From Psychromonas arctica DSM 14288 (GTDB taxonomy: Bacteria; Pseudomonadota; Gammaproteobacteria; Enterobacterales; Psychromonadaceae), in contig NZ_AXWP01000001.1 in assembly GCF_000482725.1 (NCBI RefSeq), positions 419,336-483,335 on the forward strand: 64,000 bases of DNA, given 5' to 3'. Every line of letters starts with the position of its first letter. The stretch's first letter is position 1. The position numbers and the translations under genes are program-made. Shown here one piece after another: positions 1 to 9,512 of the stretch. Under the pieces are notes generated by a model. That model did not search any database, had not been told where the DNA came from, and saw only the letters and a list, made by a program, of their open reading frames with translations.

Positions 1-324
1 CAAGCTTGTTCATTATCTGGTGTTGAAATGCCCGTGTTCATCGTAAACGAAAAGGAAGCATTACAGGCTATCATTTCAGACCCTAATATTGCCGGTGTTG
101 GCTATGTAGGTAATGAGGCACAGGCAATTAGTTTGAATCAAGCGTTAGCAGCTCGAACAGGACAAATTGCTCAATTAATTGCAGAAACGGATTTAGCACT
201 GTTACCAACAGTACGAGATCAACATTTAGTATTACGCTTTATTACCGAAAAAACGTTGTCGACAAATGTCACTGCGGTAGGTGGTAACGCTACTTTATTA
301 GCTTTAGGTTGCGGTGAGCAATGA
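1..324 (+). CDS. putA: PutA, C-terminal end (cut by window edge)
   Basis: The frame is open from base 1, so this is the last 107 residues of a gene that starts before the window. PutA is the bifunctional proline dehydrogenase / delta-1-pyrroline-5-carboxylate dehydrogenase that oxidises proline to glutamate at the membrane. The visible tail has the family pattern: a segment ending in PLIAETD-like residues (here QLIAETD), then LRFITEKT and the closing AVGGNATLLALG. Only the end of the aldehyde dehydrogenase module and the C-terminal cap are present, so catalytic residues cannot be checked. The stop lies 30 bases before putP on the same strand, the usual proline-utilisation pairing. Identification rests on this tail plus the neighbour. 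Confidence 0.88.
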   Translation, partial: QACSLSGVEMPVFIVNEKEALQAIISDPNIAGVGYVGNEAQAISLNQALAARTGQIAQLIAETDLALLPTVRDQHLVLRFITEKTLSTNVTAVGGNATLLALGCGEQ

Positions 325-354
325 GAGCATTAATGATCAAAAACGGAGTGATCT

Positions 355-1851
355 ATGATAGAAAATAATTTTACTATAATAGCAACATTTATGGTGTACC
401 TCGTCATGATGTTAGCTATTGGTATTTATGCTTATAAGCGTACCTCTGATGCGAAGGACTACTTCCTAGGTGGACGCCGCCTAGGACCATGGCCAGCAGC
501 ATTATCTGCAGGTGCATCGGATATGAGTGGGTGGTTGTTGTTAGGTTTGCCAGGTTATGCCTATGCTGCTGGTTTAGAATCATTATGGCTGGCAGGCGGT
601 TTATTAGCTGGAACGTGGTTAAACTGGTTGATCGTGGCTAAACGTTTACGTACTTATAGTATTACGGCTAACGATTCTTTAACTTTACCAGCGTTCTTAT
701 CACGTCGTTTTGCTGATAAGTCAAAAATAGTGCAAAGCTTAGCGGCTTTCTTTATCCTTATGTTCTTCCTTTTCTATACTAGTTCAGGTCTAGTGGCCGG
801 TGGTAAATTATTCGAAACAGTATTCTCTATGGATTATACGGTTGCTGTGATTATCGGTACTGTCTGCGTCGTTTCATATACGCTATTTGGTGGATTTTTA
901 GCGGTAGCATGGACTGACTTAGTGCAAGGTTTATTAATGTCAGCGGCATTATTAATTGTGCCAATTGCAGCGATGAACGGTGGGGTGGATCAATTATCTG
1001 CTGACTTGTATGCAATTAACCCTGAGCTGTTATCTATTTGGAATGGTGTTGATGGTGAGCCTTTATCTTGGATTGCAATTGTATCTTTAGTTGCGTGGGG
1101 ATTAGGGTATTTTGGACAGCCTCATATCTTAGCGCGTTTTAAAGCAACACGCAGTAATAAAGACTTAACCACTGCACGTCGTATCGCTGTGATATGGACT
1201 GCATTATCAATGACTGGTGCGGTATTAGTTGGTTTAGTGGGTATGTTGTATATGAACAACTCATTAACTGGCGGCCTTGAAGATGACGAAAAAATATTCA
1301 TGGTATTAGTGAACACTATCTTCCATCCTGTTATCGCTGGTATTTTATTAGCGGCTATTTTAGCAGCTATTATGAGTACTGCTGATTCACAATTATTAGT
1401 TTCTTCGTCTGCTTTAGCTGAAGATTTCTACAAACAACTGATCAAACCTAATGCAACGTCGAGTGAAATTGTAATGGTAGGTCGTTTAGGTGTCGTGTTT
1501 ATTTCATTACTTGCTTTGTATCTCGCAATGTCGCCTGATAGCTCTGTATTAGGCCTTGTTTCTTATGCTTGGGCTGGATTCGGTGCTGCATTTGGACCGG
1601 TACTTATCTTAAGCTTATATTGGAAACGTATGAACCGAAGTGGTGCTATCGCAGGTATGTTAGTGGGGGGGATTACAATTGTTCTTTGGAAACAGTTATC
1701 TGGTGGTATATTCGATTTATACGAAATTGTACCAGGGGTGATTTTTGCTACTATCTCTATCGTAGCAGTGAGTTTATTCACTGATGAACCATCAGCTGAA
1801 GTAACAGCTCAGTTCGATAAATATGAAAGACAATTGAAAACACTTGATTAA
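355..1851 (+). CDS. putP: Sodium/proline symporter PutP
   Basis: Na+-coupled proline uptake carrier of the inner membrane (solute:sodium symporter family), 498 aa, full length, with about 13 hydrophobic segments. The early signature LGGRRLGPW lies near residues 38-46 and is followed by SAGASDMSGW. Asp56 there corresponds to the Na+-binding Asp55 of the E. coli protein. A second conserved stretch, STADSQLLVSSSALAEDFY, lies in the C-terminal half as in the family. GGAGTG-type spacing upstream (ACGGAGTG) supports this ATG. It follows putA by 30 bases, so the two are probably co-transcribed: import of proline next to its oxidation. A clear terminator hairpin follows. Confidence 0.95.
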   Translation: MIENNFTIIATFMVYLVMMLAIGIYAYKRTSDAKDYFLGGRRLGPWPAALSAGASDMSGWLLLGLPGYAYAAGLESLWLAGGLLAGTWLNWLIVAKRLRTYSITANDSLTLPAFLSRRFADKSKIVQSLAAFFILMFFLFYTSSGLVAGGKLFETVFSMDYTVAVIIGTVCVVSYTLFGGFLAVAWTDLVQGLLMSAALLIVPIAAMNGGVDQLSADLYAINPELLSIWNGVDGEPLSWIAIVSLVAWGLGYFGQPHILARFKATRSNKDLTTARRIAVIWTALSMTGAVLVGLVGMLYMNNSLTGGLEDDEKIFMVLVNTIFHPVIAGILLAAILAAIMSTADSQLLVSSSALAEDFYKQLIKPNATSSEIVMVGRLGVVFISLLALYLAMSPDSSVLGLVSYAWAGFGAAFGPVLILSLYWKRMNRSGAIAGMLVGGITIVLWKQLSGGIFDLYEIVPGVIFATISIVAVSLFTDEPSAEVTAQFDKYERQLKTLD

Positions 1852-1898
1852 TTAATGGTTAAACCGTTGGTCCATTAAACGACTATTCGTTAGTTATT

Positions 1899-1926
1899 AA
1901 AATGCCACTATTTAGTGGCATTTTTT
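1899..1926 (+). terminator. Intrinsic terminator after putP
   Basis: Perfect stem TGCCACTA/TAGTGGCA (1903-1910 and 1913-1920), extended by AA/TT, followed by a run of six T. It closes the putA-putP unit. Confidence 0.85.
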
Positions 1927-2061
1927 ATGCAAAAAATGTGCTCGACTAATTGATAGCAAACCCATTAATTATGTGAACAAAGATTACGCAGGAAAAATGC
2001 ATCATTTCAACCAACAAGGTTGAGCAGTTAATTAGCGGAGTTAGTATTAGATCACAGGTAT

Positions 2062-2086
2062 AAAAAAACCACACAGAGTGTGGTTT
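2062..2086 (-). terminator. Intrinsic terminator after the YebC-family gene
   Basis: Stem AAACCACAC / GTGTGGTTT. Read on the - strand it is followed by seven T (the A run 2062-2068 on +), 35 bases past the stop codon of the gene at 2121-2843. Confidence 0.8.
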
Positions 2087-2120
2087 AATCGATTTTATCA
2101 GAGTCTGTAACTGTTAATAA

Positions 2121-2843
2121 CTACTCTGGCAAAACTGCATTATGATATACGTTTTGTACATCGTCACAATCTTCTAACATCTCGATAAATTTCTCGAATT
2201 TCTCGACATGTTCTTCTGTTATCTCAGTATCTGTTTGTGGTACGTAAGTGATCTCTTCAACTTCAAGCTCTACATCTGGGTAACTCGCATGCAATGCGAT
2301 TTTAGCGTTGTTAAACTCTGTGTGAGGGCAGAACACGGAAATCTTTCCATCTTCACTGACTACGTCAACGACATCTACATCAGCCATCATAAGGTCTTCT
2401 AAAACGGCTTCATCATCTTCACCTGCAAATACAAATACAGCTTGGTGTTCAAACATATGTGCAACTGTGCCGGGTGAACCAATTTTAGCACCTGTTTTAT
2501 TAAAACAGTTACGTACATCAGTCCATGTGCGGTTACCGTTATCAGTTAAACAGTCTACAATGACAGAGCAACCTCCGGGGCCAAAACCTTCATAACTAGC
2601 ACGTTCGTAATCTTCACCGCCACCACCTTTTGCTTTCTCAATAGCACGTTCAATAACGTGAGCAGGTACTTGGTCTTTTTTAGCGCTGTCGATCAAACGA
2701 CGAAGTGTTAGATTACCCTCTGGATCAAAGCCGCCATTTTTAGCGGCTACATAAAGCTCTTTACCGTATTTAGAATAAACTTTAGTTTTAGCGCCTGCAG
2801 TTTTAGCCATAGACTCTTTTTTGTTTTGATATGCTCTTCCCAT
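2121..2843 (-). CDS. YebC/PmpR family protein (YeeN-like)
   Basis: 240-residue cytosolic protein of the YebC/PmpR family. It starts [17 protein letters not shown], which is closer to the E. coli paralogue YeeN (MGRKW...) than to YebC itself. Family hallmarks: basic N-terminal domain with [15 protein letters not shown] (about 22-36), the strongly conserved YEGFGPGG (about 84-91), and an acidic C-terminal half ending DDVQNVYHN. The family was long annotated as transcriptional regulators. Newer work on YebC points to ribosome-associated roles in translation of difficult peptide stretches; which applies to the YeeN branch is unclear. It stands alone, with its own terminator. Confidence 0.9.
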   Translation of the reverse strand: MGRAYQNKKESMAKTAGAKTKVYSKYGKELYVAAKNGGFDPEGNLTLRRLIDSAKKDQVPAHVIERAIEKAKGGGGEDYERASYEGFGPGGCSVIVDCLTDNGNRTWTDVRNCFNKTGAKIGSPGTVAHMFEHQAVFVFAGEDDEAVLEDLMMADVDVVDVVSEDGKISVFCPHTEFNNAKIALHASYPDVELEVEEITYVPQTDTEITEEHVEKFEKFIEMLEDCDDVQNVYHNAVLPE

Positions 2844-3033
2844 CTGAATGCTCTCTTTTTTCTTAAAATGATTGTCTGGAAAAATAATGGCAAGAATTTT
2901 AGCCTGTAATTGCTTACGGTGCTAGAGGGGGAACGCTAAATTTAAGGGATTAAAGAATGATATTGTTAATTTTGTATGTTTATAAGCATAATATGACATA
3001 TAAATATATGTTCCGGTTGATAGGAAATAAATT

Positions 3034-4743
3034 CTAGCTAGCTTCATAAGGTGATATGCGTAGGTTTTTATCAAATAATGAGACCGTACTTGGCCCATAT
3101 TCTTCATTACTACACCAAGTTTGATTCCCAAATGACACCGTGGTATCACTAAATAGCTTTCTAGTTGCTGTAATAAAAGAGGAGTTGTAACTTGCCTCGA
3201 TGTCGGATTTAGTTATTGCCATCTCATTTTGAATTCGATCGCTCGCATCTCGATACTGCTGTTTTTCTAGCATAATTTGACGCTTTGCTTTTTTACGTTC
3301 AGCGATGCTCAATATCGCATCTGCTTTTTTATCTGCTTGTTTAAATTTATCTAAAAAATTATTTACTAACTGTAAATCATGTAACTGAACGTCTTTCACT
3401 TTTTCTAAATTAGATACATCACCCTTCAACTCTATGATCGTTTTTGTGCTACCACTTGTACCTATTATTGCCGTTATTATGTTACTTTTTACTTTGGTGA
3501 GCCCACCAATAATCGACCCTTTTGTTAATGACTTATTATGTACTTTAATTGAACCATCACACTCAGTATCACAATGAATTAATTGAGTACTTAACAACAA
3601 ATCTTTACCAATTTTGAGACGAGCATATTGCGCAAGAGTGCCTGTGAAATTACCTTGGCAATTGATTTCACAACTAAACTGTTCTTCTTCAGTATTTTTA
3701 TGGTAACCAATAACAGTTTGCTGAACGGTTAAGTCACCACCACAGGTTATATGAGCAGAATCAACCCTTCCCATTACTGTTACATCACCTCGCACATTAA
3801 CATTCATCCCTTTTTCTACATCGCCAGTGATCACTACGGTACCGTTATAATCAACATGACCTGTTTTGTTAGTGACTTCCTCTAATAGCAGTACATCATC
3901 AATACTAATAAAACCTTGTTTTTCGATTGGTACGCCGTATTTAGTCGCGATTAATTGCAGCGGGTCAGCTGGGTTAATTTGCACATTGTCATTTATGACA
4001 AAAGGATGATCTATGCCTTGTTGCTGCGGTACTGTTTCTGAGGTTACTGTTTTACCAGGCTCTCCTAAATAAACAGGTGTTTTTTGCATTAACACAGCAC
4101 CCACGTCAACGGTGATAAACTCACCAAGGTTAAGCATATCAACCTTGCCATTTGGCAGAATAGTAGGAGCAGGTTTACGATGATTATCGGTGCTGACTAA
4201 TTGTTTAAACTGAGCATCGGTTCCGTCAATAGGAGGCAGGCCTTTAGCTATCTTTAATGTATATATTCTGCCAGGGTAGGAATGTCTGCAAATATCTAAT
4301 AGTTGAATTATATACAGCGTAGATAGGCCGAACTTAATATCTAATTGCTCACAACGCTTTTTTATATCCTCTAAGGTGATTGATTTCCCCCCATAGGCGA
4401 CTGTAATTCTGGCGTAAGCGCTCATTTTATCGTTATCTATATCTATATGTAATATGGCATCTACTTTATTGGCTATCGCAATAGGTGGGAAGTCGATACT
4501 TTGTTCTTGCTCACTTTCGCCTAATCCTTCACGCAACATAGTAAAAACGGCGATAGCTTTATTAACGCCATCGATATTGAGTTTATAGCGTGGTAGTGTA
4601 GGATTTTGTAATAGACGAACAATATCCTCAACAGAGATCACTGATTCAGTTTGAAAAACCTTTAATGTTAACTGTGAACTATCAGGAGACAACATTACAT
4701 GTTGTACTGATAAAGATAGTGCCTCTGTCATCGTTTCGGCCAT
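3034..4743 (-). CDS. DUF342 / FapA-domain protein
   Basis: 569-residue soluble protein without signal peptide or membrane segment. The middle (about 190-450) matches the FapA/DUF342 type: GEFITVDVGAVL, a PGK-containing turn, then a repetitive beta-rich part (GDVEKGMNVNVRGDVTVMG, GDLTVQQTVIG, GNFTGTL) typical of a right-handed beta-helix of bactofilin/polymer-forming style. Residues about 470-520 (ADKKADAILSIAERKKAKRQ...) are charged and probably coiled coil. FapA-type proteins occur near flagellar or polar-complex genes in Vibrio and relatives, but no flagellar gene is in sight, so its job here is unknown. The ribosome site before the ATG is weak; MTEAL four codons in is an alternative start. 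Confidence 0.8.
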   Translation of the reverse strand: MAETMTEALSLSVQHVMLSPDSSQLTLKVFQTESVISVEDIVRLLQNPTLPRYKLNIDGVNKAIAVFTMLREGLGESEQEQSIDFPPIAIANKVDAILHIDIDNDKMSAYARITVAYGGKSITLEDIKKRCEQLDIKFGLSTLYIIQLLDICRHSYPGRIYTLKIAKGLPPIDGTDAQFKQLVSTDNHRKPAPTILPNGKVDMLNLGEFITVDVGAVLMQKTPVYLGEPGKTVTSETVPQQQGIDHPFVINDNVQINPADPLQLIATKYGVPIEKQGFISIDDVLLLEEVTNKTGHVDYNGTVVITGDVEKGMNVNVRGDVTVMGRVDSAHITCGGDLTVQQTVIGYHKNTEEEQFSCEINCQGNFTGTLAQYARLKIGKDLLLSTQLIHCDTECDGSIKVHNKSLTKGSIIGGLTKVKSNIITAIIGTSGSTKTIIELKGDVSNLEKVKDVQLHDLQLVNNFLDKFKQADKKADAILSIAERKKAKRQIMLEKQQYRDASDRIQNEMAITKSDIEASYNSSFITATRKLFSDTTVSFGNQTWCSNEEYGPSTVSLFDKNLRISPYEAS

Positions 4744-4923
4744 AAATACCCATTTAGAGATGTATATTAAGTGATAATATGAGTCTTATATCAACTATAG
4801 TGTCAAATATCAACACATACCAAATGTCAACACATATCAACTTAAAGTCTATTTATTTAAAGTAACATAAATTTAAATATTGAGGCTTATATTTATGCTG
4901 ATATTGTGAGTTTACATAATAAA

Positions 4924-6555
4924 CTATGAACTACATGAAAGCGCAGAGCAGCCAAATTTATTAGTCGCCCAATCCGGGCGTTTTACTGCAAACTCTTGAT
5001 ACTGTTTCTGTTCTTGATAAGGTGCCTTTAATAATTCAGCCAAGGTTAACACCCTAGAATAATCTCCTTGTTCAGCGAGTTCTATCGCTTCTTGTACTTG
5101 AAAGTTACGCAAAATATAACAAGGGTTCGCTTTATTCATGGCCTCTTTCCGTTGCTCGTCATTAACTTGTTGAGTGCTTAATCGTGTTTGATATTGGCTT
5201 AGCCACTCTGCAAGCTGTTCTAAATATTCAGGTGTAATTTCTTCTAATTGATAAAAACACGCCGCAAAATGGGTTAATAATACAGTTCGGTCTGTAATAT
5301 CCGTATGCTGAGAAAAAGTAGCAAGGTGACGATAAAATAACGTCATATCGGTATTAACCAATGACATTACTTTTTCTAACGCTTTACACAATAGTAAATC
5401 CGTTTCATTCTGCTTGCTGTTTTTGGGCTTAGCTTCGAGACCCAGTTTTGCTTGCATCATTGCTAGCCATTTTTGTTGGTAGATATGATTGTAATCATTT
5501 AATAATTTCTGCAAAGGTTCTGCTTCATTAATTAAAGGGTAAATAGCATTGCCTAATTGGAATAAATTCCACTGCCCAATATACCCCTGTTGTCCAAAGC
5601 GATAACGTTTCTCTGCTGCATCGGATGTATTAGGAGTCCAATTTAAGTCAAAATTATCAATCCAGCCATAGGGACCAAAATCAATAGTTTCACCAATTAA
5701 AGACATATTATCGGTGTTTAATACACCGTGTACAAAACCTACGCGCATCCATTCAACAATTAAATGAGCAGTACGCTGAGAAATTTCTTGAAACCATTGC
5801 AAATAAACAGATTTATCAATTTCACCCGATGAAGGCAGCAGTTCTGGATAATCATTATTAATACTAAATGCGACGGTTTGTTTTAATAAGGTCAAGTCAC
5901 CACGAGTAGAGGGTAATTGAATCGAACCAAAACGTAAAAATGAAGGAGAAACGCGGGCAACGATGGCGCAGGGCTCATAAGCCGCGCTACCATCGTATAA
6001 TTTGTCGCGTACGACTTCTTCACCAGTTAAGGTCAAGCTTAACGCTCTAGTAGTGGGAATGCCTAAATGGTACATAGCTTCAGAACATAAATATTCACGG
6101 ACAGATGAGCGAAGTACTGCCATGCCATCGGCGCGACGAGAGTAGGGAGTTTGCCCCGCACCTTTAAGTTGTAACGTGACGTATTCTTTTCTTTCTGCAC
6201 CATTATTAAGCAATGAATATTGACCTAAGTTAATCGCTCGGCCATCACCTAATTGCCCAGCCCATTGACCAAACTGATGTCCGCCGTAATTCATTGCATA
6301 GGGCTGCATAGTCGATGGCAGGTTATTACCACTAATTAACTCTGAAAACTCAGTTGATTGTAATGCCGCGTCACTAAAGCCGAGTGTATAAGCAAGTTCA
6401 GTATTACAGCATATAATTTTAGATAACTTAGTGGGGGTTGGGGTAACGTATGAGTATGCAGCATGCTCCACACTACGGCAGGTATTACTTAACTCAGTAT
6501 CTGCAGGTAATTGTGAAACAAATACAGGATGTAGTGTCGGCAATAAAGAACTCAT
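4924..6555 (-). CDS. selO: Protein adenylyltransferase SelO (YdiU)
   Basis: 543-residue pseudokinase-fold enzyme that transfers AMP from ATP to Ser/Thr/Tyr of target proteins; in E. coli it is linked to redox stress. Seen here: the family block MNYGGHQFGQWAGQLGDGRA (about 88-107), LQLKGAGQTPYSRRADGMAV (nucleotide-binding region), and VHGVLNTDNMSLIGETIDFGPYG, the pseudokinase equivalent of the catalytic and metal-binding loops (N282 and D293 region). The C terminus is GCSALSCSS: bacterial SelO keeps Cys where some homologues carry selenocysteine, and there is no in-frame TGA. AGGAAA before the ATG supports the start. It is a single-gene unit with no obvious partner. Confidence 0.93.
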   Translation of the reverse strand: MSSLLPTLHPVFVSQLPADTELSNTCRSVEHAAYSYVTPTPTKLSKIICCNTELAYTLGFSDAALQSTEFSELISGNNLPSTMQPYAMNYGGHQFGQWAGQLGDGRAINLGQYSLLNNGAERKEYVTLQLKGAGQTPYSRRADGMAVLRSSVREYLCSEAMYHLGIPTTRALSLTLTGEEVVRDKLYDGSAAYEPCAIVARVSPSFLRFGSIQLPSTRGDLTLLKQTVAFSINNDYPELLPSSGEIDKSVYLQWFQEISQRTAHLIVEWMRVGFVHGVLNTDNMSLIGETIDFGPYGWIDNFDLNWTPNTSDAAEKRYRFGQQGYIGQWNLFQLGNAIYPLINEAEPLQKLLNDYNHIYQQKWLAMMQAKLGLEAKPKNSKQNETDLLLCKALEKVMSLVNTDMTLFYRHLATFSQHTDITDRTVLLTHFAACFYQLEEITPEYLEQLAEWLSQYQTRLSTQQVNDEQRKEAMNKANPCYILRNFQVQEAIELAEQGDYSRVLTLAELLKAPYQEQKQYQEFAVKRPDWATNKFGCSALSCSS

Positions 6556-6702
6556 TCAGTTTTCCTAACGGTAAAAAAGAGGAGAACATATCGATGCTAT
6601 TACAGTACACACTTATTATTTACAGGGTCTGTAAACATCGATATGGTTATTCAGCATCATGTTTACTCAGGTAACATATTCAGCCAAATGTTAAAGCGAT
6701 TG

Positions 6703-7053
6703 TTATTTAACCGCTGCTATCACAGATATTTCAACTAACAAGACATCTCTTGCCATACTTGCTTCAACACAGGCGCGCGCAGGTGCATGACCTTCAGGAA
6801 CCCAAGCATCCCAAACTTCGTTCATGCCAGCAAAATGTAACGCCATATCTTTAACGTAAATAGTGGCAGATAGCATATGTTCACGTGAACTACCTGATTC
6901 TTTTAATAGCTCATCTACCTTATCTAACATAGTTTGTGTTTGCTCTTTGATATCTTTAGTCGCATCAGCACAGACTTGACCACATAGGTATACAGTGCCG
7001 TTATGTTTTACTACACGACTCATGCGTTGTTTAGTTTGTTGACGTTCAATCAT
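6703..7053 (-). CDS. RidA family protein, YoaB-like
   Basis: 116 aa, close in pattern to E. coli YoaB of the RidA/YjgF/UK114 family. RidA proper deaminates reactive 2-aminoacrylate/imines; YoaB-type members are less defined. Visible blocks: a central [10 protein letters not shown], then [22 protein letters not shown], containing the Arg (APAR) that binds the carboxylate in RidA, and a C-terminal EISVIAAV. A longer frame opens at 7152, but the start at 7053 ([11 protein letters not shown]) is chosen. It has a GAGAG ribosome site at good spacing, and the extra N-terminal residues do not look like the family. Confidence 0.88.
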   Translation of the reverse strand: MIERQQTKQRMSRVVKHNGTVYLCGQVCADATKDIKEQTQTMLDKVDELLKESGSSREHMLSATIYVKDMALHFAGMNEVWDAWVPEGHAPARACVEASMARDVLLVEISVIAAVK

Positions 7054-7346
7054 TGCTTTTCTCTCGTTATTGTTAGTTAATGAAATATTAAATAATTGTA
7101 ACGTGTCAGTATTAAAAGGCGAGTTTTTTAGGTTATTTATACATACCAGCATTGAAAATGCATTTCAAATAAATTTATGCAGTGAGGAAGTAGCCTAAAA
7201 ATGAGACTCGTTAATGCATGAGGGACACTTAGGTGGGTGGATAGATGTTTTAAAGCATTGATACTTGATTAATCAACTCTTATATCAATGCTTTCCATGC
7301 AATTAGCGATGCCAGTTATGAAAGTTGGCATGTATATGGCCAAGTT

Positions 7347-8300
7347 TTAATGAAGTCTTGACCATATACCGATATCATTTTTTGTAACTTTAAACTTAGA
7401 CCAAGCCGTAAACGCGTTAACTGAGCATGAGCCAGACAAATTGGTGTGTTCGCCAGCCAACACCAGGTATTTTATTGTCTTTTTTCTATCTATTGCTAGT
7501 ACTTCCCTTATCTCCCATTCTTTCCCTATTTTGCCATTGCTATAGCGTTGACCTAATTCAATCGTGTCCGGGTGAACGTTATCATATTCAGCATGTTGCT
7601 TGGCTTTTTCAAAGATTTCATTCCAACCTTCATCGGTCATATCGATAAATGATCCATGTTCAGTTACCGCTTTCATAAAATCTTCAACGGTAACTTCATT
7701 GGTTCGGGCACCCGGTGAAATAGTGGTAGTTAGGTTGTACTTGTAATATAAATGAGACGGATAACGACGCCAGTGAAAGGGATAGTTGAAAGCAATAGCC
7801 ACTGAAATGATGATTAAGCAGTTTAATAATGTTGGAATCAGTAAGTAGCTATAACCTAATTGGTGGATCGTATCACCACCTAAAACGGCCCCCAATGCAG
7901 TGGCTCCACCTGGCGGATGTACACACCTCAACAATGACATCGCCATGATCGAGATTGATACAGACAAAGCCGCAGCGGTTGCTAGATCTTGACCTAAATA
8001 TTGATAACAAGTCACTCCGATAAACGCACTAATGAGATTACCGGCAATCACTTGCCAAGGCTGAGATAAGGCACCATGAGGCACAACAAACACAAGAACT
8101 GAAGTGGCTGCAATAGGGATTAATATATAAATATTGGCATGCACATTAAAGTAACTTAATACATCTTTGGAGATATAAATAATACAAAGTGTCGCTAATA
8201 AAGCAGTGAATGATGAAACAATGATCTCCTTAAAAGTGGGGCCTATTGTCGGGATACCTAAAAATAATTTTATCTCTTTGGTAAATGCGCTATTTATCAT
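7347..8300 (-). CDS. HPP family membrane protein with unusual C-terminal domain
   Basis: 317 aa. The first about 185 residues contain five hydrophobic helices and the family signature CVHPPGGATALGA (HPP at 128-130). HPP-domain membrane proteins have been linked to nitrite transport in cyanobacteria and plant chloroplasts; function in gammaproteobacteria is not settled. The C-terminal 130 residues form a soluble domain (VTVEDFMKAVTEHGSFIDMTDEGWNEIFEKA..., then a beta-rich stretch ending DIGIWSRLH). It is not the CBS pair usually fused to HPP, and I do not recognise it. A GGTGGG site precedes the ATG. It is divergent from the LysR gene with a 370-bp gap. Confidence 0.82.
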   Translation of the reverse strand: MINSAFTKEIKLFLGIPTIGPTFKEIIVSSFTALLATLCIIYISKDVLSYFNVHANIYILIPIAATSVLVFVVPHGALSQPWQVIAGNLISAFIGVTCYQYLGQDLATAAALSVSISIMAMSLLRCVHPPGGATALGAVLGGDTIHQLGYSYLLIPTLLNCLIIISVAIAFNYPFHWRRYPSHLYYKYNLTTTISPGARTNEVTVEDFMKAVTEHGSFIDMTDEGWNEIFEKAKQHAEYDNVHPDTIELGQRYSNGKIGKEWEIREVLAIDRKKTIKYLVLAGEHTNLSGSCSVNAFTAWSKFKVTKNDIGIWSRLH

Positions 8301-8672
8301 TCAGTAAAACCCACCGCGTTGTATTGAGTGTTACAGTCATTTCCTAATCTAAATCGATAAAACAAGCAGAAAGTGACCTTACGATTAACCAGTTGGACGA
8401 TTGTTAGCGCTGTCTTGATCAAATAGATAAAAATGCTTGTTGTGCCGCTTATAGAAACCCCGAATAACGTGAATAGATGAATAAGATTCGACGACTTAAC
8501 AATATTAAAAGGATTAATATAATTCTCCTGAAATAAATCGATGATTTAAGTGTGCACCATTATTGGTCGTGAGCACTTCTTTGGTGCGTTAGGATATAGG
8601 AAATGAATGAATCATGTATAATGAATAATATATCGATTTATTATTCAATATTTTCATATAAAGGTGGGTGTA
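8301..8672. other. Divergent intergenic region, HPP gene / LysR gene
   Basis: 372 bp of AT-rich DNA between divergent starts. It probably holds both promoters. The hexamer ATCGAT recurs three times (about 8353, 8532, 8633), but no convincing operator was identified. Confidence 0.4.
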
Positions 8673-9512
8673 GTGGATTATGTATTAGCCAAAACGTTTC
8701 TGACTATTTGCGACTTGAACACTTTTGGTGCCGCCGCTGTTGAGCTGAATGTCACACAAACAACAGTAACAGCGCGTATAAAGTCGTTAGAGAAAAGCTT
8801 ACAGTGTGCTTTATTTACGCGTAACAAAAGTGGGGCATCATTAACTAAAAATGGTGAGCATTTCAAATCGTACGCCACCCAAATTGTGCAAACGTGGGAC
8901 GCTGCAAAACGAGATTTACCCTTACCGGAAACCGTCAAAGGCAGCTTAGCGATAGGCGTAGACTTAACGTTATGGAACCCCATAGCTGCAACACTCATTT
9001 CTCATTTAAACGAAACATCTTCAGAGTTGGTAATAACCATTGAGGTGGGTGATAACAAGCAAATGTGTGAAAAAGTACGCGCTGGTGGGTTAGATATTGC
9101 GCTTGTACATCAACCAGAATATAGCGCACCTATTGTGGTAGAGCATTTGTTAGATGAAAAGCTAGTCAGGGTTCAATCCGTCAATAAACCTTTCCCATAT
9201 CTCTTTGTAGACTGGGGTGACAAGTTCAAAAAATTACACGATTCTGCTTTACCAGAGTTAGCTAGAAGCAATATTTCGATTAGTTTGGGGCCTGTGGCTT
9301 TGCAAGTGATGCTCAAAAGTGGAGGTAGCGGCTATTTTCGTACAAGGGTCATTAACAGATATATAAAGCAAGGCATCTTAGAATTGACACCAGACTCTCC
9401 GCAGTTTTCTTATCCTGTGTATCTGATTCGATACGCTCAAAAAGAGTTAAATATTGCAAACTTAAAGCAACACCTGATTAAAGTGTTAGAAAGTGAAGAT
9501 GACTGGTTTTAA
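8673..9512 (+). CDS. LysR family transcriptional regulator
   Basis: 279 aa. The N-terminal winged HTH (about 1-60) has the LysR pattern: TFLTICDLNTFGAAAVELNVTQTTVTARIKSLE, then a linker helix and an effector-binding domain beginning at ETVKGSLAIGVD. GTG at 8673 is taken as the start because AAGGTGG lies five to six bases upstream. A GTG at 8664 in the same frame falls inside that ribosome site. Effector unknown. It is divergent from the HPP gene and 720 bp upstream of the oxidoreductase at 10237, either of which could be a target; nothing in the sequence decides this. Confidence 0.88.
   Translation: MDYVLAKTFLTICDLNTFGAAAVELNVTQTTVTARIKSLEKSLQCALFTRNKSGASLTKNGEHFKSYATQIVQTWDAAKRDLPLPETVKGSLAIGVDLTLWNPIAATLISHLNETSSELVITIEVGDNKQMCEKVRAGGLDIALVHQPEYSAPIVVEHLLDEKLVRVQSVNKPFPYLFVDWGDKFKKLHDSALPELARSNISISLGPVALQVMLKSGGSGYFRTRVINRYIKQGILELTPDSPQFSYPVYLIRYAQKELNIANLKQHLIKVLESEDDWF

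Noticed and set aside
4924..6555. Selenocysteine-containing SelO
   Set aside because: There is no in-frame TGA; the C terminus has cysteines (GCSALSCSS), as in most bacterial homologues.
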